Counted from the first letter of the stretch, positions 34,381-42,278 are shown. The stretch: 64,000 nucleotides of DNA from Daejeonella sp. JGW-45 (GCF_029360805.1 NZ_JARKNC010000003.1:124001-188000); one strand, 5' to 3'. The notes: generated from the sequence alone by a model not told the origin. A program made the numbers and translations.

Positions 34381-34714
34381 TAGTGTCCGGGTACAATTGG
34401 AATTTCTATAAAACATGTTCTTACGCCTTGCATTGGATGTTTTTTTTGCCCTTTTTTAAAAGCAAGCCCCTGTAAAATACAAGCAGGATTGACCCCGGAG
34501 GTGGTCGTATATGTTTGAAACTTCACATGCGACCACCTTCAGGGTCGATTTGTCGGAAATATCAATTACTATAAACATGCGACCACCTTCGGGGTCGTAT
34601 ATGTTTAAACTCACATGCGACCACCTATAGGGTCGATTTGTCGGAAATATCAATTACTATAAACATGCGACCGCCTTCGGCGGTCGAAAAGTCAAATCTT
34701 TTAACCGGACACTA
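34381..34714. mobile_element. MITE-like element, copy 2 (334 bp)
   Basis: The left end TAGTGTCCGGGTACAA and the right end TTTTAACCGGACACTA are inverted repeats matching copy 1. Inside are five CGACC-type hairpin units at 34491, 34530, 34580, 34618 and 34668; the last, CGACCGCCTTCGGCGGTCG, is perfect. A 43-bp segment at 34542 recurs exactly at 34630, an 88-bp period, so part of the element was tandemly duplicated. No transposase. It sits inside a heptamer array between the S41 gene and the peroxiredoxin gene. Confidence 0.8.
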
Positions 34715-34763
34715 CTGGTTCCTGATTCTTGGCTCTTGGTTCCTGGTTCCTGATCCCTGACTC
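34715..34763 (+). repeat. Heptamer array, right part (YTGRYTC units)
   Basis: Seven exact 7-bp units: CTGGTTC, CTGATTC, TTGGCTC, TTGGTTC, CTGGTTC, CTGATCC, CTGACTC. The last ends seven bases before the stop of the S41 peptidase gene. The first unit begins at the boundary of MITE copy 2. Confidence 0.85.
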
Positions 34764-34770
34764 CCCTCGC

Positions 34771-36291
34771 CTATTTGCTCTTCAACTTCAGCTTATCATC
34801 GATCATTCCCTTGAATTTGTTCTTGTCGAGCTCCCGGGTTAGTTGCTCGGCTTCGTATACAGACATCGCTCGCGTGCTGCTGATAGTATTTCCGGGTTTG
34901 CTCACTGTGAAGGTCCCTTTCTGAGAATAGCTTAAGGCGGCAGCAAGCATACCTTCCGTCGGGTCGCCAAAATCTTTGGTCACATCATCCGCAATCGAAA
35001 AGTCAGGAGTCATACCCGCATAATAACCGCCGGCGTTCAATGAGTTTTTTGTTTCAAACTGTGGAATATATAAATCCAGTTTGTCGATAGTAATGGCGAA
35101 GAAACCTACCGGCTTTCCATAGGTTGTACGGCCAATGATCTTGACATCCATTACTGGTTTCAGGTTATTGATCAATAATTCACTCGCGGAAGCGGTGCCG
35201 GAGAGCACCAGGAAATAGACCCTGCTGAAGTTAGCTGAACCAACTTTCGCAAAGTTCTCCCGGTTTCCCGCAGGGCTATAATCTATATCTGCATACGTGG
35301 CGTATACTCCGTTTACCCCGCCTGTGAAAGGCCGGAGTTTACCATTTTCATCGAGCAAAGGTTGATTTGATAAGATGTTTGCTTTTCCATCCTGCATGGT
35401 TTTAGTCCAGAATGTAGTGTACATCAATGAACCCGTAACACTTGCCGGGGCGACCAGGTTTGTGAACAAATCAGACGTTGCAACCGAACCGCCGCCATTA
35501 TATCTCAGATCAACAACCAGCTCTGTTGCTCCAGCCGTAGCGAATTCAGCTATTTTAGCTGTAAGTGCGTCCCGGGAGTTGGTTGTAAAACTGTTAAATA
35601 CAATGTAAGCCACCTTCTTAGTGCCAACAGTGAAAACAGATGTGTGGAAGATGGGCGTGGTTGCGTAATTTGCCCGGTTAACCACCACGTCCTCAGTTGC
35701 CCCTCCGGGTTTTTCCACTGTCATAGACACCGAGTTGGCAGATCCGAATATCGCATCACTAACGAAAGTCAAGGTCGTCTGGGATGCAGAACTCAAATCT
35801 GTCCGGCCATTAAGCTTGGTGATCCTATAGCCTCTTTTCAGGTTTTTTGACGCAGCGGGCGAATTTGGCGAAACATATTTGACCCTCAGATCGCTTGAAC
35901 CTGAACCGTTGTAAAACACAGAGAATCCATAATCTCCGCTTACTCCTCCAAGCTCGTCAGAAACAGAGCCATCGTCCAGAAATGAATACTTGTCAACCGG
36001 CTTGCCTGTTCCCGGAAGCTTGATGATCGCATCCAGGACAGCCTGGTTACTCGCGTATGTTCTCGGTTTAAAAACATCGTAGGCAGGGAACTGGTCGTTC
36101 CAGTAATAGGTCTCCTTAGCGTAGAGGAAAATCGAATCTTTAGTGAGTTCTGCTCTCGTCCCGGTATTTACAACGGGAGGAGTAACAACCGGAGCCGGAA
36201 CTGGCTTCGGATCTTTCCGGCAGGCAGACACACCGGTCAGGAGTGCAAAGCCCAGTAGGAAAAGCTTTTGAAAAGGTGCTTTGATAATCAT
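34771..36291 (-). CDS. S41 family peptidase lipoprotein (C-terminal processing protease-like)
   Basis: A 506-residue lipoprotein (LLGFALLTGVSACRKDP) of the S41 family. It has a Pro-rich linker (PVPAPVVTPPVVNTG), an N-terminal helical domain, a PDZ domain (about 140-225) and the protease domain with ELVVDLRYNGGGSVATSD, the catalytic Ser in VLSGTASASELLINNLKP and the general-base Lys in GRTTYGKPVGFFA. It is probably attached to the outer or inner membrane and degrades or processes extracytoplasmic proteins. The large hydrophilic segments and length suit Bacteroidota S41 lipoproteins. Confidence 0.92.
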   Translation of the reverse strand: MIIKAPFQKLFLLGFALLTGVSACRKDPKPVPAPVVTPPVVNTGTRAELTKDSIFLYAKETYYWNDQFPAYDVFKPRTYASNQAVLDAIIKLPGTGKPVDKYSFLDDGSVSDELGGVSGDYGFSVFYNGSGSSDLRVKYVSPNSPAASKNLKRGYRITKLNGRTDLSSASQTTLTFVSDAIFGSANSVSMTVEKPGGATEDVVVNRANYATTPIFHTSVFTVGTKKVAYIVFNSFTTNSRDALTAKIAEFATAGATELVVDLRYNGGGSVATSDLFTNLVAPASVTGSLMYTTFWTKTMQDGKANILSNQPLLDENGKLRPFTGGVNGVYATYADIDYSPAGNRENFAKVGSANFSRVYFLVLSGTASASELLINNLKPVMDVKIIGRTTYGKPVGFFAITIDKLDLYIPQFETKNSLNAGGYYAGMTPDFSIADDVTKDFGDPTEGMLAAALSYSQKGTFTVSKPGNTISSTRAMSVYEAEQLTRELDKNKFKGMIDDKLKLKSK

Positions 36292-36318
36292 TTGTTATAA
36301 TTGGCTTTTTGTTAGTTT

Positions 36319-36933
36319 CTATAGGAATTCGTCTACATTAAGGTAGTCAATTCCGCAGGCTGCTGCAAACTCTTCGTCGATCGTGGTAGCTCCCACGATC
36401 ACGACATCCCTTCTTTGTAGCCCCTGTTCATTAAGTATATACGTTAATACGTCTGGTTCGGGTTTAAGTTTTACTTCTTCAGCATAATAAACTTTCAAAT
36501 ATTGTTCCAGTCCGTTCCATTCGATCTGGCGGATCTTGTTAAGCTGGATTCCGGGCGTTCCGTTCGTAATAAGAAAAACCTGTTTCCGGTCGACAACAAT
36601 ATCCTGCAGCAGCTGCAACACTTCCTTATAAAGCAGTAATTTCAGTGGAAGGCGGGCGGTATAATAAAGCCGTTCAAAATTGACCCGGTATTTTTCATCC
36701 AGGCCGAACGCTTCCTTCGCCCTGTCAAAAATACCTTCGTCGCCGTGATGGGAGTATGCGGTTTTAAAGAAAGCTGTCAGATCAGCCGATGGCGGTGTCC
36801 CTTCGCTGTATTCAATAAAGTTTGAAAACAAATAATAGACCTGGAGAAGATAATCCCGCTCGGGATAGAGCACATTGTCAAGTTCAAAAACGAATGCCTT
36901 TTTCCCGGGCTCGAAATCCTTATATTGAAGCAT
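36319..36933 (-). CDS. HAD-like protein with degenerate catalytic motifs
   Basis: A 204-residue HAD-fold protein related to pyrimidine 5'-nucleotidases. The fold is visible, but key residues differ. Motif I reads KAFVFELDNVLYPE, with Glu where the nucleophilic Asp of FDLDNTLY should be. Motif II keeps Thr (FLITNGT). Motif III keeps Lys (VKLKPEPDV). Motif IV reads VIVGATTIDEEFA, with Ala in place of the first acidic residue of GDxxxxD. It is probably not a normal phosphatase. It follows the 158-residue protein by one base and the LolD-type ATPase, in one minus-strand unit. Confidence 0.85.
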   Translation of the reverse strand: MLQYKDFEPGKKAFVFELDNVLYPERDYLLQVYYLFSNFIEYSEGTPPSADLTAFFKTAYSHHGDEGIFDRAKEAFGLDEKYRVNFERLYYTARLPLKLLLYKEVLQLLQDIVVDRKQVFLITNGTPGIQLNKIRQIEWNGLEQYLKVYYAEEVKLKPEPDVLTYILNEQGLQRRDVVIVGATTIDEEFAAACGIDYLNVDEFL

Positions 36934-36934
36934 A

Positions 36935-37411
36935 TTAAATTATATATAGGCTATACTGTATTTTTCCCGTACCGGTTGCCCAACAGAAAATCCCTGTTCC
37001 ATCCGGAGGGATTAACTCTCCGGGCGGGAGACTGCCGGCTTTTACCACATATTCCTCAACTACTGTAATATTTGCTGCATTTGAGATCGTCTCGCTATGG
37101 TTTTCTTTAAGCCAGTCGCCCGAAGGTATTACCAAACGGATATTATATTCTGAATATAGGTCCCGCGCTTTAGACAGTTCGAGCACCTCACCCTGCTTCA
37201 GCGGGTATACCCGATCAATATTATAGTCAAGGCAGGCCTTTAACGTTTCATGGATATAGCTCCCCGAACTATACGTTGGTAATACGATACTTCTGATCCC
37301 GGGGATTCCCGGCATCTGGGATTCATCGCAGAATACCACGTCGTTGGTTCCCAGGATCCGCTGCAGCCGCCAGGCTTCAGGACTTAAACCGGAGGTTATC
37401 AGTACAGGCAT
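36935..37411 (-). CDS. Pre-ATP-grasp-like protein without an ATP-grasp domain
   Basis: A 158-residue protein. Its N-terminal 110 residues, starting MPVLITSGLSPEAWRLQRIL, with SIVLPTYSSGSYIHETLKAC and YPLKQGEVLELSKARDLY, resemble the pre-ATP-grasp Rossmann part of carbamoyl-phosphate-synthase-like ATP-grasp proteins. The ATP-grasp domain that should follow is missing; only a short tail (VVEEYVVKAGSLPPGELIPP) remains. Either a truncated relative or a stand-alone binding domain. The next gene, a degenerate HAD, begins one base after its stop. No function inferred. Confidence 0.6.
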   Translation of the reverse strand: MPVLITSGLSPEAWRLQRILGTNDVVFCDESQMPGIPGIRSIVLPTYSSGSYIHETLKACLDYNIDRVYPLKQGEVLELSKARDLYSEYNIRLVIPSGDWLKENHSETISNAANITVVEEYVVKAGSLPPGELIPPDGTGIFCWATGTGKIQYSLYII

Positions 37412-37412
37412 A

Positions 37413-38066
37413 TTATGGGATGATCTGTCCGTCCTTCATTACTACCTTACGATCAGCCATGTTTGCCAGGCTCTCATTATGAGTAACAATAATAAATGTT
37501 TGCTGCAGCCTGTCGCGGAGATCTTTAAATAAAAGGTGCAGGCTCTCGGCATTATTTGAATCCAGGTTGCCCGATGGCTCATCTGCCAGGATAATGGAAG
37601 GACTATTTATAAGTGCCCGCGCTACCGATACACGCTGCTGCTCTCCCCCCGATAACTCGGCAGGTTTATGCTGCGCGCGATCCTTTAAACCCAGGAGATC
37701 GAGGAGCTCGTATGCCCGCTCCGCTGTTTGCTTCTTACCTTTCCCTGCGATATAGGCGGGTATCGACACATTCTCAAGTGCAGTGAACTCCGGCAGCAGG
37801 TGATGAAATTGAAAAATAAACCCGATATGTTCATTCCGGAAGGCGCTTAGCTTCCTGGCAGACAGCGAACCCACATCTATATTATTAAGTTTTACAATAC
37901 CCTGGTCCTGCTTATCGAGGGTCCCCACAATGTGAAGCAGAGTGCTTTTTCCAGCTCCTGAAGCCCCAACTATCGTTATTATCTCTCCCTTATTTACTTC
38001 GAGGTCGACACCCTTGAGTATATGTAGCTTACCGTATGATTTGTGAATTCCTGTGGCCTGGAGCAT
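37413..38066 (-). CDS. LolD/MacB-type ABC transporter ATP-binding protein
   Basis: A 217-residue ABC ATPase of the LolD/MacB group. Walker [21 protein letters not shown] near residue 34; Q-loop [20 protein letters not shown]; signature [16 protein letters not shown]; Walker [15 protein letters not shown]-loop [11 protein letters not shown]. LolD drives extraction of lipoproteins from the inner membrane with LolC/E partners, which are not in the window, so the partner permease must lie elsewhere. It ends one base before the pre-ATP-grasp-like gene on the same strand. Confidence 0.93.
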   Translation of the reverse strand: MLQATGIHKSYGKLHILKGVDLEVNKGEIITIVGASGAGKSTLLHIVGTLDKQDQGIVKLNNIDVGSLSARKLSAFRNEHIGFIFQFHHLLPEFTALENVSIPAYIAGKGKKQTAERAYELLDLLGLKDRAQHKPAELSGGEQQRVSVARALINSPSIILADEPSGNLDSNNAESLHLLFKDLRDRLQQTFIIVTHNESLANMADRKVVMKDGQIIP

Positions 38067-38141
38067 GTATCGAACAATATATTAACTGCAAATGTGCGAA
38101 TAAACAAAATAGTGTCTGCAAAACTGCAACAAAAACACGGA

Positions 38142-38149
38142 TAATTTTG
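38142..38149 (+). promoter_or_regulatory. Candidate -7 box (TAATTTTG) before sucC
   Basis: TAATTTTG matches the TAnnTTTG consensus 68 bases before the sucC ATG. No convincing -33 box (TTG/TTTG) lies at the usual distance, so this is tentative. Confidence 0.3.
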
Positions 38150-38216
38150 AGATTTTGCCTGTCTTCATTTTCAGATTTCCACATAAAAACGTAGTTTTAC
38201 TCCAAATAATAAGTAA

Positions 38217-39413
38217 ATGAACATTCACGAATATCAGGGTAAAGCAATATTAAAAAGCTTCGGTGTCAGAGTTCAGGAAGGCATTGTCGCTTCAACTGCT
38301 GAAGAAGCTGTTGAGGCAGCTAAGAAGCTGAAAACAGAATACAATTCAGACTGGGTTGTTGTTAAAGCACAGATCCATGCAGGCGGCCGCGGTAAAGGCG
38401 GTGGCGTTAAGCTTGCTAAAAATCTCGACGAGGTAAAAGAAAAGTCCGGCCAGATCATCGGTATGCAATTAATCACCCCGCAAACAGGTCCTGAGGGCAA
38501 GCTTGTCAGCAAAGTATTGATCGCACAGGATGTTTACTACCCTGGTGAAAGTGAAACAAAAGAATTCTATATAAGCGTATTGCTCGACCGCGCTAAAGGC
38601 CGGAATATAGTGATGTATTCTACCGAAGGCGGTATGGATATCGAAGAGGTGGCAGAGCATACGCCGCACCTTATTTTCAAAGAAGAAGTTGATCCTAAAG
38701 TTGGTCTTCAGGGCTTCCAGGCGCGTAAGATAGCCTTCAACCTGGGCCTTAGCGGCGATGCCTTTAAGGACATGACCAAGTTCATCACCGCTTTATATAA
38801 AGCATATGATTCAACCGACTCTTCTATGTTTGAGATCAATCCTGTCCTGAAAACTTCAGACAATAAGATACTTGCTGTAGATGCTAAAGTTAATTTAGAC
38901 GACAATGCATTGTTCCGTCACAAGGATTACGAAGCTATGCGCGATACCAGTGAGGAAGATCCTACAGAAGTTGAAGCCAGCAAATCTAACCTCAACTATG
39001 TAAAGCTTGACGGTAACGTAGGCTGTATGGTGAACGGTGCAGGCCTGGCCATGGCAACCATGGATATCATCAAGCTTGCAGGCGGTGAGCCGGCTAACTT
39101 CCTTGACGTTGGCGGAACTGCAAATGCCGAGACTGTTAAAGCCGGATTTAATATCATCCTTTCTGATCCAAACGTTAAAGCGATCCTGATCAATATCTTC
39201 GGTGGTATCGTTCGCTGCGACCGCGTTGCCCAGGGGGTTATTGACGCTTATAATGAGATCGGAAACATACCGGTGCCTATTATTGTTCGTCTACAGGGAA
39301 CTAATGCTGTCGAAGCTAAGAAGCTTATCGATGAATCAGGACTGAAGGTTTACTCAGCTATTTTGCTGAAGGAAGCTGCGGCGCTGGTGACGAAGGTGCT
39401 TGAGGAGGAATAG
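38217..39413 (+). CDS. sucC: Succinyl-CoA synthetase beta subunit
   Basis: The 398-residue beta subunit that converts succinyl-CoA to succinate with formation of ATP or GTP in the TCA cycle. Features: MNIHEYQGKAILKSFGVRVQ at the N-terminus, an ATP-grasp domain with KAQIHAGGRGKGGGVKLA, FEINPVLKTSDNKILAVDAK, and the CoA-ligase part with FLDVGGTANAETVKAGFNII and ILINIFGGIVRCDRVAQGVI. The alpha subunit sucD is not in the window, which is usual for split arrangements in Bacteroidota. The stop codon TAG forms the start of a heptamer array, followed by a strong terminator. Confidence 0.97.
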   Translation: MNIHEYQGKAILKSFGVRVQEGIVASTAEEAVEAAKKLKTEYNSDWVVVKAQIHAGGRGKGGGVKLAKNLDEVKEKSGQIIGMQLITPQTGPEGKLVSKVLIAQDVYYPGESETKEFYISVLLDRAKGRNIVMYSTEGGMDIEEVAEHTPHLIFKEEVDPKVGLQGFQARKIAFNLGLSGDAFKDMTKFITALYKAYDSTDSSMFEINPVLKTSDNKILAVDAKVNLDDNALFRHKDYEAMRDTSEEDPTEVEASKSNLNYVKLDGNVGCMVNGAGLAMATMDIIKLAGGEPANFLDVGGTANAETVKAGFNIILSDPNVKAILINIFGGIVRCDRVAQGVIDAYNEIGNIPVPIIVRLQGTNAVEAKKLIDESGLKVYSAILLKEAAALVTKVLEEE

Positions 39414-39450
39414 GAAATAGAGAATAGAAAATAGGAAATAGGAAATAGAA
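39411..39450 (+). repeat. Heptamer array beginning at the sucC stop codon
   Basis: Five consecutive 7-bp units: TAGGAAA, TAGAGAA, TAGAAAA, TAGGAAA, TAGGAAA, then TAGAA. The first TAG is the sucC stop codon, so the array starts in the coding frame. The word is the same as in the inverted array at 9414-9500. It runs straight into a terminator hairpin. Confidence 0.85.
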
Positions 39451-39480
39451 CGCCGCCGGTATAAGCCAGCGGCGTTTTTT
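39449..39480 (+). terminator. Intrinsic terminator after sucC
   Basis: AACGCCGC (39449-39456) pairs with GCGGCGTT (39469-39476), followed by a T-run. Confidence 0.9.
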
Positions 39481-39532
39481 GTTTACTAAAATGAAGTGAG
39501 AAGTTTCGGTGGGTACATTTCCCGCTCCCCTG

Positions 39533-39795
39533 GTGTACCCATAAAATTTATCTCTTTATGGTCAGGCGCCGTGCTGACCCCGAAGATGTCCGCTCGGATG
39601 AACACCGTTCGGACGGGGTCAAATGTTTATAGCGAAGCGTTCATAATAAGTTTGTCGACCCCGAAGGTGGTCGCATGTAACAAAACGACACATGCGACCA
39701 CCTTCAGGGTCCGGGTTGCGAGCCAGAAAGATGTCTATAAACATTTGACCCGTTCCGGGTCATGCATTGAATTAAAAATATAGATATGGGTACAC
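39533..39795. mobile_element. Diverged MITE-like relative (about 263 bp)
   Basis: The ends GTGTACCCATA (39533-39543) and TATGGGTACAC (39785-39795) are exact inverted repeats. The left end, read as TGGTGTACCCATAAAATT, matches the MITE copies' TAGTGTCCGGGTAAAATT at 13 of 18 positions. Inside are the shared TGAACACCGTTCGGACGGG block (39599-39617) and an inverted pair of CGACC-type hairpins (39656-39673 and 39695-39712). No transposase. The rest of the 416-base gap between sucC and the DUF72 gene holds only the heptamer array and the terminator. Confidence 0.65.
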
Positions 39796-39829
39796 GTTAG
39801 CCTGGCAAGGTCACACCCCCCGCTGACGG

Positions 39830-40747
39830 TTAAAACAATCCTTCAGGTTGCTTTATCAGGCCCGGACGCTTTAAATCTGTACCAAGCCTTTCATTAAGCT
39901 TGTTGATCGTATAATCCGCCAATATAGGCGTATCCTTTTCATCATGCTGGTGCAGAAAGAAGTAGATCTTATTCAAACCCTGATCTGACCATTCACCCAG
40001 ACGTTCAACCCATTCATCTATGCGGCTAAAATCTGTGGGATGCAGTCCGTTACCAACGAAACGTATAAACGCATCCGGAATCGTTAATTCCATATGCACA
40101 CAATCCCTCCTGCCGCTTGCGTCAGTAATGATCGAACCTTTCTTAAGATCACGCATCATTTCGAAAAGGTCCTTCCTGGCTACAGGATCAGCATACCAGT
40201 CTTTATGCCTTACCTCGACAAACACATCGTAATCTTTAGGCAGGTGCTCAAGGTATTCTTTGAGTATATCAAAATTCTTAGGCCCGAAGTTATCACTCAG
40301 CTGCAGGAATGCCGGGCCAAGGGTATCGCCAAATTCAGAAATGCTCTCTAAATACTGGGAAGTAACCTCCTCAGCGCCCTTCAGCCGTTTCATATGACTG
40401 ATGCTTTGAGTGAATTTCGGAAAAAACTTAAAATCATTCCGGGATGCTTCTGCCTTCTCACGCCAGCCGTTTACCTGCTCCTTTTTTGGCATATTGTAGA
40501 ATACGGCATTAAGCTCAATGCTATTGAAGTGCTTTACATACTCGGCCAGGAAATTAGCTTCTTTGGTTTTCGGCGGATAGATCATTCCTACCCACTCCTT
40601 CCTGCCCCACTTGGCGCAGCCCACATACAACTCTGGCTTAAGGGGCTTTTTTGCATCTTTGAGAACCTGTTGGGTTATCGTTGCATCAGCTGGTAAAGTA
40701 AAATCAACCAGGGGGAATTCGTTATCAGGTAATTTGCCGAAGTCCAT
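39830..40747 (-). CDS. DUF72 family protein
   Basis: A 305-residue protein of the DUF72 (YecE-type TIM-barrel-like) family. Signature pieces: KPELYVGCAKWGRKEWVGMI, YVKHFNSIELNAVFYNMPKK, RNDFKFFPKFTQSISHMKRL, LGPAFLQLSDNFGPKN and DVFVEVRHKDWY. The function is unknown; the family is thought to be cytoplasmic. It lies two bases before the PIN-domain gene on the same strand, so the pair may be co-transcribed, with the antitoxin-toxin genes upstream. Confidence 0.92.
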   Translation of the reverse strand: MDFGKLPDNEFPLVDFTLPADATITQQVLKDAKKPLKPELYVGCAKWGRKEWVGMIYPPKTKEANFLAEYVKHFNSIELNAVFYNMPKKEQVNGWREKAEASRNDFKFFPKFTQSISHMKRLKGAEEVTSQYLESISEFGDTLGPAFLQLSDNFGPKNFDILKEYLEHLPKDYDVFVEVRHKDWYADPVARKDLFEMMRDLKKGSIITDASGRRDCVHMELTIPDAFIRFVGNGLHPTDFSRIDEWVERLGEWSDQGLNKIYFFLHQHDEKDTPILADYTINKLNERLGTDLKRPGLIKQPEGLF

Positions 40748-40749
40748 AA

Positions 40750-41163
40750 TTAACTATTTAAAAATTTATCGGGAGTCATTATTGGCAAATGTGATGCCGA
40801 GTATTTAATCAGATCTTCATCGAAAGTAATATAAAATTCAATATTATTTACGAGTGCAGAATGATATTGAATTGCATCTTCAGGATCAGATATAATCGAA
40901 TTCAAGGCCAATACTACCGTTTCGTGACCACAGTCAATTATTGTAATGTAACGGAGCATATTAAGCAGTATTTCCCGGGTAGTTTCTTTCCCTACAGATT
41001 TTATCAGAAAATAACCGCAGGCCTGAACGACCGAAGAGGTGGTAAACCCCCTAACGAGCCCTTCCTGAATCTGCAGGAAGATCGCTCTGCTCTCATTCTG
41101 CTTTTCCCGTTTAAGAAAATATTCCAGGATGACATTCGCATCCAGAAAAATTTTAGAGGCCAT
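40750..41163 (-). CDS. PIN-domain toxin (VapC-like ribonuclease)
   Basis: A 137-residue PIN-domain protein. The metal-binding acids are in KIFLDANVILEYF (first Asp), SDPEDAIQYHSALVN and YITFDEDLI, the usual order for VapC-type RNases. A longer frame reads upstream, but the ATG at 41163 overlaps the antitoxin gene by 11 bases, as expected in a toxin-antitoxin operon. The toxin would cleave RNA when the antitoxin is degraded. Target not predictable. The DUF72 gene follows two bases downstream. Confidence 0.85.
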   Translation of the reverse strand: MASKIFLDANVILEYFLKREKQNESRAIFLQIQEGLVRGFTTSSVVQACGYFLIKSVGKETTREILLNMLRYITIIDCGHETVVLALNSIISDPEDAIQYHSALVNNIEFYITFDEDLIKYSASHLPIMTPDKFLNS

Positions 41164-41395
41164 ACTTTTTCCCTTTTGCCCTATAATATTCTTCTTTAAG
41201 ATCAAGATTGAGATCAATATCGAGTTTCGGAAGTCTATCAATCATTTCTACAAAACTTTCCTTTCGCTTCGGTGCTGTGATAAGCCGGAAATAACTCTCG
41301 ACTATCTCAGAAATGCTCGTCTTTTGATGCAATGCGTACTGTTTCATCTGATCTAAAATATCCTGGTCTATAGTAATATTCAGTTTGGCTTTCAT
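41153..41395 (-). CDS. DUF6364-type antitoxin
   Basis: An 80-residue protein with a ribbon-helix-helix start (MKAKLNITIDQDILDQMKQY) and a helix HQKTSISEIVESYFRLI, which fits the DUF6364 antitoxin-like family. The C-terminal part (PKLDIDLNLDLKEEYYRAKG) would bind and block the PIN toxin. The stop lies inside the toxin gene start. A longer frame has no support; ATG at 41395 is chosen. RHH antitoxins usually repress their own promoter; no operator was resolved. Confidence 0.8.
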   Translation of the reverse strand: MKAKLNITIDQDILDQMKQYALHQKTSISEIVESYFRLITAPKRKESFVEMIDRLPKLDIDLNLDLKEEYYRAKGKKYGL

Positions 41396-41458
41396 ATACC
41401 AAATATACGCATAATAAATTTTTATACGCATGATAATAAATGAATTGTTTCCAAAATA

Positions 41459-41488
41459 AGAAAAGGAACCCTTACAGGTTCCTTTAAA
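41459..41488 (-). terminator. Hairpin terminator after the DUF6266 gene
   Basis: AAAGGAACC (41462-41470) pairs with GGTTCCTTT (41477-41485) with A/T flanks. On the minus strand it follows the DUF6266 gene at 41523 and precedes the antitoxin start. Confidence 0.75.
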
Positions 41489-41522
41489 AAGAATCTCGAT
41501 GGAATGACTTATTTAACGGCAA

Positions 41523-42173
41523 TTAAATTGTAAGCTCTCCCAAATACAAGCTGTCCGATTGCCTGCTTCTGTCTGCAGCAACAAATGCGATGTATATGTG
41601 AAGTACAGTTCCAGGCTTTTGAACATCAATTGATAATATATCTTCTCCCGCTCCCCTAAACTGACCGGTAATAAGGATCGACACGTCCCCCGGTTTCAGC
41701 TTGTAGTCTTTACAATTATAGGCAAGTATCATTATCTGATCCTTGTCATCACCGTTCACCGGAGTTTCAGGGTTCCAGGTAATGGTCAATTTATCTGGTG
41801 CTGTTAGCCGGAATGAAGCATCCGGTGACATAGGTAAATTGCCATGGCTAAGCTTTACAAGCGCGGGATCAATAACGATCTCACCATCTTCAACCGTGAG
41901 TGCATTTTTCATCAGGTATGACTTGGCAGCGATGAATCCTTCAGATTTCACGCTATAACCCTTAAATCCGATGCGTACAAATGCAACCGTGGGCTTAAGC
42001 CAGGCTTGTGCGTCAGCAAACTTACGCCTGCTTAACTCTTCTTTTTCACTGATGTTTTTTGTACGGCTTTTATAAGGTCCCTTAATATAAGGTATACCAT
42101 TACGGGATGAGCCGATAACAGACCCCGCTTTTCCTGTAAATGGGCCATTAAGGCCATTAACTAGTCTTCCCAT
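41523..42173 (-). CDS. DUF6266 protein
   Basis: A 216-residue protein of the DUF6266 family, a Bacteroidota group of unknown function. The diagnostic N-terminus is GRLVNGLNGPFTGKAGSVIG, followed by IPYIKGPYKSRTKNISEKE, then a beta-rich C-terminal half (LTITWNPETPVNGDDKDQIM, then ILITGQFRGAGEDILSID). There is no signal peptide. It has its own terminator, and four 11-bp direct repeats lie about 110-150 bases upstream in the leader/promoter region. Confidence 0.85.
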   Translation of the reverse strand: MGRLVNGLNGPFTGKAGSVIGSSRNGIPYIKGPYKSRTKNISEKEELSRRKFADAQAWLKPTVAFVRIGFKGYSVKSEGFIAAKSYLMKNALTVEDGEIVIDPALVKLSHGNLPMSPDASFRLTAPDKLTITWNPETPVNGDDKDQIMILAYNCKDYKLKPGDVSILITGQFRGAGEDILSIDVQKPGTVLHIYIAFVAADRSRQSDSLYLGELTI

Positions 42174-42278
42174 AAATTAGGATAATTGATGTCTATAAAC
42201 AAGTTATAGAAAAGCCATAGTAAAAGCAAATAAAAAACGTTTAAAAGAGGGATAAAAGTCAGATAATATGCGGTTATG

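Noticed and set aside
34456-34653. A 65-codon open frame in MITE copy 2
   Set aside because: It is made of the repeated hairpins; no start context, and the shared peptides reflect the DNA repeat.
34491-34686. Possible CRISPR array
   Set aside because: The repeated units alternate in orientation and are hairpins with irregular spacing; part of the regularity comes from one 88-bp tandem duplication. No cas genes are near.
34381-34714. Target-site duplication flanking MITE copy 2 (CTGGTTC on both sides)
   Set aside because: CTGGTTC is also the unit of the surrounding heptamer array, so it cannot be taken as a duplication; copy 1 shows none.
39496-39783. A 95-codon open frame in the 39-kb element
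   Set aside because: It crosses the element's end and inner palindromes; the composition is not protein-like.
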